Shown one piece after another: positions 14,152-18,777 of a stretch of DNA of 18,777 nucleotides. A program made the translations under genes and the position numbers. Origin of the DNA: an uncultured Methanobrevibacter sp. (lineage in GTDB: Archaea; Methanobacteriota; Methanobacteria; Methanobacteriales; Methanobacteriaceae); contig CAJOMK010000064.1 of assembly GCA_905235495.1 (NCBI GenBank), forward strand, positions 1-18,777. The letters are read 5' to 3'. Every line of letters begins with the position of its first letter. The stretch's first letter is position 1. The notes beneath the pieces are model-generated. The model did no database searches, was not told the origin of the DNA, and saw only the letters and a program-made list of their open reading frames with translations.

Positions 14152-15126
14152 CTAATTTAATCTTCTTAAATCTGCAGGTTTTGTTCTTACATCCTTTTCA
14201 ACTACTCTTTCTAGGTTAGGAGAATATGGATTATACAATAATCTTCTGAATCCAAGTGAAATTAATAAAAATGAAATTAATAAATTGTCAGTTACTTCCT
14301 GTTTACGTTGTCTTAGAATGATTTTTCTGAATAAATCACCTAAGCCACCACCAGTTAGAACATCCATAAATAAATCACCGAAAGTCGGATTATTTATATG
14401 CAATTTATTAACAAGGAATCTGGACAAGTTATCTCTTCTGATATATGCAATCAATGCAGTTGTTACAATGAATAATATTAAGGTTCCTACAAATCCTCCA
14501 AGGATGTAATAGCCAATTCCTAATGCTATAGCGAAAGTGTGATTACCTACCTCTCCCATCATGATTTTTCCAGAGAAGTCTAAAGGAGCGTAAGCAATAC
14601 AGGTAACCAAAGTAAGCAATGGAACATAATATGCAGGTATCTGCGCTACAGGTTCAACACCAATAATCAAAGTAGCAAGAATTGTGAAGAAAGACATGAT
14701 GATAACACCACTTGCTGCAGATCCCGGTTGCATATCTGCAATATTCATTGGTTGAATCAATAAGGCAACTAAAATAGAAGAAATACCCATAAGAGAATAG
14801 CCCAATCCTGTAACGCATAACATACCTATTCCTCTTGCAAGCTGGCCAACTTCAATAGGCAAATTGGCTATTCTTCTTCTGCCCATAACATCATCAACAA
14901 GAGCACATAAACCCATCACCAATACAAGATTATTATATCCTGCAGGCAAAAATAAACTGATTAAGATAAATGGAACTATACCTATCGCACGAGGTGTTCC
15001 TCCACGTACAGGTTCGTATAGATTTCCCATATATCCCCTTTTGCCTAAGAAACGGAATATGATGTTTAATGCTCCAGTTCCTAGAAATGATAATATGAAT
15101 AATACTAACAATAATTCTAAAAACAT
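14152..15126 (-). CDS. MraY-like membrane phospho-sugar transferase (GT4 family)
   Basis: A 324-residue polytopic membrane protein of the MraY/WecA/GPT type, which moves a sugar phosphate from UDP-sugar to a polyprenyl phosphate. The family's acidic sites are visible: D78-D79 in LCALVDDVMGRRR, the N-x2-D motif at N128-D131 in NIADMQPGSAA, and FSGKIMMGEVGNHTFAIALG at about 184-203, matching MraY's 'AKVFMGDTGS' loop with E192 in place of D. About nine hydrophobic segments are visible. In pseudomurein-walled methanogens MraY-like proteins are implicated in lipid-linked cell wall precursor synthesis; that role is inferred, since no other wall gene is adjacent. ATG 15126 has AAAGGAT upstream. N-glycan lipid carrier synthesis is the alternative. 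Confidence 0.78.
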   Translation of the reverse strand: MFLELLLVLFILSFLGTGALNIIFRFLGKRGYMGNLYEPVRGGTPRAIGIVPFILISLFLPAGYNNLVLVMGLCALVDDVMGRRRIANLPIEVGQLARGIGMLCVTGLGYSLMGISSILVALLIQPMNIADMQPGSAASGVIIMSFFTILATLIIGVEPVAQIPAYYVPLLTLVTCIAYAPLDFSGKIMMGEVGNHTFAIALGIGYYILGGFVGTLILFIVTTALIAYIRRDNLSRFLVNKLHINNPTFGDLFMDVLTGGGLGDLFRKIILRQRKQEVTDNLLISFLLISLGFRRLLYNPYSPNLERVVEKDVRTKPADLRRLN

Positions 15127-15140
15127 ATTAAAATCCTTTA

Positions 15141-15212
15141 ATTATTTGATTAATAATTTAATTAGTTATTTGATTAATAATCTAATTAATTATTTGATTA
15201 ACAATTTTTTGA
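15141..15212. repeat. Three 24-bp tandem repeats in the MraY-like gene leader
   Basis: Units at 15141-15164, 15165-15188 and 15189-15212 share (A/G)TTATTTGATTAA(T/C)AAT; the third is degraded at its right end. They lie between a TATA-like element (TTATATAA, 15217-15224) and the ATG, so units one and two would be in the 5' leader. Confidence 0.75.
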
Positions 15213-15335
15213 CTTATTATATAAGCCATATAATAAAATATAATCTATTATGAATATTTTTATAATTTTTAATATATAATATTTATTTAAAATAGAACAT
15301 GAAATAAAACCTAAAAATAGAAAATTAAATTAAAA

Positions 15336-16397
15336 TCAGGAAAGGGAATATCTTAAAGTAGCTGTCATACCTCCTAAACCTTCAAGCTGTTTTCCACCTT
15401 CATGCTGGCTGCTAATGACCAAAACCTCACCAGACATGTTTTCAACCATATCCATTGAGTCCTCCAAGTCTTCACTGCGGATGAGATTATCCAAAACAAG
15501 CATCTTGTCAATAGCTCCGAGATTGATTGCATTCTTAACTTCCTTTTTACCATAAACAACTAAATTGGAGGATTTTGCAATTTCCTGAAGGATTTCATTG
15601 ACAGCGGAAATCTCAAAAGCAACCCTATTTTCTGTAGCTAACTTTTCTACAGTTCCCTTTTTAAGAACTTCATTGATTCCTACACGGCCACCGGATCCTG
15701 TAGATTTTAAAATGGTCTTTTTAGCCAAATCTGCATGCTTTGATTCCAAATATTTATAGAAATCATTCTTAAAGAATCCTGGACCTGCCAGAACTATGGT
15801 TTGAATATTGTCAAATTTAAGAATGTAATCTACAATCTTCTGATAGAACTTTTCAATGTTTTTAGCTCTGTTTTTATCAATAATCCTCTTTCCGGAAACA
15901 TTTCCCATAACAGGACCATAATATTCTATACCGAATTGTCTCATCAAACCGAAGTCTGCAACATCATCTTCCAAGACCACAATAATTGCAGAGAGTTTCT
16001 TTGACGCTTCAATAGCTTGATTGATTCTCTTCAATGCATAAGCAGACCAATGCTCCTTGAATATCTTTATTGGAGTGTTCAATTTAGCTTCAATTGTATG
16101 ATGTGAACCAAGAGGAATCAAGTCTTCAGGTCCTTTGATGATGGAACCGATTATTCTAAGCTTTCCTGTAAATATGTGAAAGCTAACATCCTCTACTGAA
16201 ACACCTAAAGTGAATGTTCTCTTTACTCCCCTATCACTTCTTAACTTATCCCCAGTATTGTCTTGAATTCTTCTTGTTGTTTTGGAATAGACAGTATCCC
16301 CTTCAGCGATTATATGGGATAAGTGCCATAAATCATCCAATGTTTCTGGAAGAAGTTCAATAACTCCTTTCTTTCTATCTTGATAAGTTATTTTCAT
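15336..16397 (-). CDS. pelA: mRNA surveillance protein Pelota
   Basis: A 353-residue archaeal Pelota (Dom34), the eRF1-like factor that with aEF1A or Hbs1-like GTPases rescues stalled ribosomes. The three domains are visible: an N-terminal Sm-like domain (1-130, MKITYQDRKKGVIELLPET), the middle eRF1-2-like domain (about 130-255, with VLAGPGFFKNDFYKYLE), and the C-terminal eRF1-3-like domain (about 260-353, ending EGGKQLEGLGGMTATLRY). It lacks the GGQ motif of eRF1, as expected. I prefer ATG 16397 because the product then begins like its homologues and a GGGG ribosome binding site precedes it; ATG 16424 would add nine residues. It is divergent from tyrA. Confidence 0.95.
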   Translation of the reverse strand: MKITYQDRKKGVIELLPETLDDLWHLSHIIAEGDTVYSKTTRRIQDNTGDKLRSDRGVKRTFTLGVSVEDVSFHIFTGKLRIIGSIIKGPEDLIPLGSHHTIEAKLNTPIKIFKEHWSAYALKRINQAIEASKKLSAIIVVLEDDVADFGLMRQFGIEYYGPVMGNVSGKRIIDKNRAKNIEKFYQKIVDYILKFDNIQTIVLAGPGFFKNDFYKYLESKHADLAKKTILKSTGSGGRVGINEVLKKGTVEKLATENRVAFEISAVNEILQEIAKSSNLVVYGKKEVKNAINLGAIDKMLVLDNLIRSEDLEDSMDMVENMSGEVLVISSQHEGGKQLEGLGGMTATLRYSLS

Positions 16398-16472
16398 AAA
16401 TAAGCCCCAATAATAATGATTCAAACAGTTATTTCAAATAAACAAGTTAATAATAAATTTTTAAAAAAATCC

Positions 16473-16487
16473 AATCATAAAATGATT
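16473..16487. promoter_or_regulatory. Small dyad between pelA and tyrA
   Basis: A perfect 6-bp inverted repeat AATCAT-AAA-ATGATT in the 210-base divergent spacer. It could be a site shared by the two genes, but a repeat this short is weak evidence. Confidence 0.25.
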
Positions 16488-16560
16488 ACATAAACAAAAA
16501 TTATAAAAAATTAAAATTATATAATTACTATAAAACAATATAAATTATGATTATCGATAA

Positions 16561-16568
16561 TATATAAA
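16561..16568 (+). promoter_or_regulatory. TATA box of tyrA
   Basis: TATATAAA follows GATAA in the spacer and lies 40 bases before the tyrA ATG, predicting a leader of about 18 bases with AGGTAAT as ribosome binding site. Confidence 0.5.
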
Positions 16569-16607
16569 ATTAAGTAATTTATTAAAAACCATAATCTAGG
16601 TAATAAT

Positions 16608-17915
16608 ATGAAAATTGGAATTATTGGTGGAACACGAGGTTTGGGAAGAACCATAGCATGGTATTTAAAGGACTTTAACTTTGATGTTACAGTTACTGGA
16701 AGAGATGCCATCGTAGGAAAACAAGTAAGTGAAGAGCTTGGAATAAAATATTCTAATGACAATAAAAAGATAGTGCAAAACAGCGACATCATAATTGTTT
16801 CTGTTCCTATTTCAAGCACTGAATCTGTTATAGATGAACTGGCTCCATTCATGAAGAAAGAATCATTGATGATGGATGTGACTTCAGTTAAGGAAGGGCC
16901 AAGCAAAAAAATGCAGGAATGCTTGAATGAGGGAGTCGAGTTCATTCCAACTCACCCAGTATTCGGACCAAGAACCACTGATTTGAGGGGGCAGATTATT
17001 GTCCTCACACCAATTGAAAAAGGAGAATGGTATCCTAAAGTCTACAAATTCCTTGAAGACAAAGGAATGAGAATAGTTGAAACAACAGCAGCTCATCATG
17101 ATGATATGATGGGAATTGTACAGGTCTTGACTCACTTTTCTTATATTTCCACTGCTTCAGCTATTGAAAAGCTTAAAGTGGACATAAGGGATACTGAAAA
17201 CTATGAAAGTCCAATTTACAATTTGATGATAGATACAATAGCTAGAATCGTATCCCAAAATCCATATCTTACCTATTCCATTCAACATGAAAACAAGCGT
17301 GGAGAAAAAATCAGACAGGCTCTCTTTGATTCAATGAGCGAATTGAAAGATGCATTGACAAATGAAGACGAAGAAGAATTTGTTGGAATTGCACTTAAGG
17401 CAACCAAACATATGGGAGACATTCAAGCGGCATTAGGTAGAAGTGACAAGGCAATAAATGCCCTTACAAAAGAATACAATGAACTCATTCAATCCATTGG
17501 AAGCGAAGTTGGATTGAAACATATCTATTCAGATGCAATCCATATCGGAACACTCAAGGAAATCGATGTTGACTTCCTATATTTGGAAGATGACAACGGA
17601 AAGGTAAAAAAGCTTAAGATATCCAATGTGAGAAAATTGAATGATGATGAGCTATACCAATGGAAACTTAACAATCAAAAAATGTACACAAGGGACATAA
17701 GCGCCATTTTCAATAGAAAATCAAATCCTCATGTTATTAAAGATACCCTAAAGACATTTAAGAACATTGTTGATGTGATAATAATTGATATCTATAATGG
17801 CGAGCCAATAAAGGAAAACGAAATTAGCTATACCTTTAAAATCATATCCTTGACTGAAGAGGCAATTGAAAATTGCATTGACACATTAATAGGATTTGGT
17901 GGAGTAACCAGATAA
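16608..17915 (+). CDS. tyrA: Prephenate dehydrogenase TyrA with C-terminal FDX-ACB-like domain
   Basis: TyrA oxidises prephenate to 4-hydroxyphenylpyruvate on the path to tyrosine. The 435-residue product has an NAD(P) Rossmann domain (1-160: MKIGIIGGTRGLG, VTGRD after the second strand, catalytic H116 in THPVFGP) and a helical dimerisation domain (about 165-295, TAAHHDDMMGIVQVLTHF). Beyond this, residues 300-355 look like a small beta-rich segment (DFLYLEDDNGKVKKLKI), and residues 358-435 read as a ferredoxin-fold anticodon-binding domain: YTRDISAIF, VIIIDIYNGEPIKENE and ISYTFKI, parallel to the PheRS beta C-terminus. No ACT or chorismate mutase domain is seen. The extension may sense an aromatic amino acid or bind tRNA (inference). 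Confidence 0.9.
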   Translation: MKIGIIGGTRGLGRTIAWYLKDFNFDVTVTGRDAIVGKQVSEELGIKYSNDNKKIVQNSDIIIVSVPISSTESVIDELAPFMKKESLMMDVTSVKEGPSKKMQECLNEGVEFIPTHPVFGPRTTDLRGQIIVLTPIEKGEWYPKVYKFLEDKGMRIVETTAAHHDDMMGIVQVLTHFSYISTASAIEKLKVDIRDTENYESPIYNLMIDTIARIVSQNPYLTYSIQHENKRGEKIRQALFDSMSELKDALTNEDEEEFVGIALKATKHMGDIQAALGRSDKAINALTKEYNELIQSIGSEVGLKHIYSDAIHIGTLKEIDVDFLYLEDDNGKVKKLKISNVRKLNDDELYQWKLNNQKMYTRDISAIFNRKSNPHVIKDTLKTFKNIVDVIIIDIYNGEPIKENEISYTFKIISLTEEAIENCIDTLIGFGGVTR

Positions 17916-18016
17916 ACAATCACTTAATTGATTAATTAAAAATCAAATAAACCAATAGAAAAAATAAATTAAATCAAACAAACTTGAAAAAAAAAGATTA
18001 TTTTAAGGAAGATACC

Positions 18017-18583
18017 ATGGCAAAAGTTATACTATTAAATGGAAGCCCAAGAAAAAACAGCAATACTCTTATGGTTTTAAAGGAATGTGCAAAAGCCATT
18101 GAAGCTGAAGGGGTTGAAACCGAAATCATTTCACTTAAAGATACGAACATTCAATCATGCATTGCATGCGGAACCTGTTCTGAAACTGTAAACTGTACTT
18201 TAGATGACGGTTTGGATGAAATCATTGATAAGATTAGAGAAGCTGACGGTTTCATTCCTGCCGCACCTGTTTATTTCGGTACTGCACGTGGGGACATCAT
18301 GTCTGCACTTCAAAGAATCGGAAAAGTTTCCAGAGGAGGAGACAAATTCCTTGATTGGATGGTAGGTGGCCCAATCACTGTAGCAAGAAGAGGGGGGCAA
18401 ACATTAACCCTACAGGAAATGACCATGTTTTTCCCAATAAATGGAATGATCATACCTGGCTCCACTTACTGGAACATGGTTACAGCAGGCCCTGAAGGAA
18501 CTGCACTTGAAGATACAGAAGGAATTAATACCATAAGACTATTTGGTACAAATGTGGCAAAATTAATCAAGAAAATAAAATAA
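18017..18583 (+). CDS. Iron-sulfur flavoprotein / flavodoxin family NADPH-dependent FMN reductase
   Basis: A 188-residue flavodoxin-fold protein of the Isf type. The N-terminus KVILLNGSPRKNSNT (3-17) is the FMN phosphate loop of the family, and the compact cysteine motif C48-x2-C51-x2-C54-x5-C60 (CIACGTCSETVNC) matches the 4Fe-4S site of archaeal iron-sulfur flavoproteins (pattern Cx2Cx2Cx4-7C). APVYFGTARGDIMSALQR is the second FMN contact region. Such proteins handle electrons from ferredoxin and are linked to oxygen or peroxide defence in methanogens; the substrate here is unknown. I choose ATG 18017 for its AAGGAAGAT ribosome binding site over an upstream in-frame TTG. It lies 101 bases after tyrA and is probably a separate unit. 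Confidence 0.88.
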   Translation: MAKVILLNGSPRKNSNTLMVLKECAKAIEAEGVETEIISLKDTNIQSCIACGTCSETVNCTLDDGLDEIIDKIREADGFIPAAPVYFGTARGDIMSALQRIGKVSRGGDKFLDWMVGGPITVARRGGQTLTLQEMTMFFPINGMIIPGSTYWNMVTAGPEGTALEDTEGINTIRLFGTNVAKLIKKIK

Positions 18584-18632
18584 TAGAATCATTCATTTAA
18601 AAATTATATTTATCTAACTTAAAAAAAATTAA

Positions 18633-18704
18633 ATTAAAATAAAATATTTGATTAAAATAAAATATTTAATTGAAATAAAATATTTAATTAAAATAAAAAT
18701 TAAA
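18633..18704. repeat. Four 18-bp AT-rich tandem repeats
   Basis: Units at 18633-18650, 18651-18668, 18669-18686 and 18687-18704 follow ATT(A/G)AAATAAAATATTT(A/G); the last is degraded at its end. They occupy the promoter or leader region of the gene beginning at 18729. Confidence 0.75.
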
Positions 18705-18728
18705 TCCAAACTAAACTTGAGGTAAACC

Positions 18729-18777
18729 ATGAAAATGATTAAGCAAACATTAGGAATGAATGTGGAAAATTCCAAAT
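18729..18777 (+). CDS. Start of an unidentified gene, cut by the window edge
   Basis: ATG 18729 is preceded by GAGGT at good spacing and opens a frame that stays open to the edge (MKMIKQTLGMNVENSK, 16 codons). I do not recognise the product from so few residues. Same strand as the iron-sulfur flavoprotein but 145 bases away with a repeat array between, so it probably has its own promoter. Confidence 0.55.
   Translation, partial: MKMIKQTLGMNVENSK

Noticed and set aside
15141..15212. Possible CRISPR-like array
   Set aside because: The 24-bp units are directly adjacent with no spacers, and no cas gene is in the window.

Overview
The window looks like chromosomal DNA of a Methanobrevibacter-type methanogenic archaeon (order Methanobacteriales). 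The evidence is very AT-rich intergenic DNA, archaeal TATA boxes with GGTGAT/GGAGG-type ribosome binding sites, and a gene set of archaeal type: SecE next to FtsZ, transcription factor E, Pelota, a CofE-like F420 glutamyl ligase, an ArcS-type archaeosine protein, HypC and a cobalt CbiMNQO importer. A MraY-like membrane transferase fits a pseudomurein-walled lineage. The genus call is inference from sequence flavour and gene order, not from a search.

Layout. From 1 to about 1.7 kb, reading leftward, are ftsZ and then secE (the next gene, presumably spt5, is outside the window); a relatively GC-rich repeat-bearing spacer separates them. From 1.9 to 3.6 kb a pyruvate-kinase C-terminal-domain-like protein (minus) diverges from a CofE-like ligase (plus). 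From 3.7 to 8.6 kb the minus strand carries an unusually long TFE, an HTH-ACT regulator, tRNA-Ile(GAU), a MIP18-type Fe-S assembly protein, an ArcS-like protein with a frameshift, an HD-domain hydrolase and hypC. A 0.5 kb promoter region leads to the plus-strand cbiMNQO operon (9.1-11.7 kb), which ends in a clear hairpin terminator. A frameshifted lipoamide-dehydrogenase-like flavoprotein (plus) and a frameshifted nitroreductase (minus) converge on a strong bidirectional terminator. A MraY-like transferase and pelA (both minus) follow. Divergent from pelA are tyrA, an iron-sulfur flavoprotein and the first codons of a further gene (plus).

How they fit together. Most genes are single housekeeping units with their own promoters; the only long operon is cbiMNQO, an ECF-type cobalt importer feeding corrinoid synthesis. 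Redox and cofactor genes (hypC, CofE-like, MIP18, Isf-like, nitroreductase) suit a hydrogenotrophic methanogen.

Most notable points: (1) TFE carries about 220 extra N-terminal residues, with a second TFE-like winged helix, another HTH and a charged linker; (2) TyrA ends in what reads as a ferredoxin-fold anticodon-binding (FDX-ACB) domain like that of PheRS beta; (3) three otherwise well-conserved genes are each broken by a one- or two-base slip in a short A-run or GA repeat, which looks more like sequence error than decay; (4) short AT-rich tandem repeats (18-24 bp units) sit in several promoter or leader regions; (5) a 14-bp repeat and hairpin lie in the cbi leader. I saw no CRISPR array, IS element, prophage or evident defence system.
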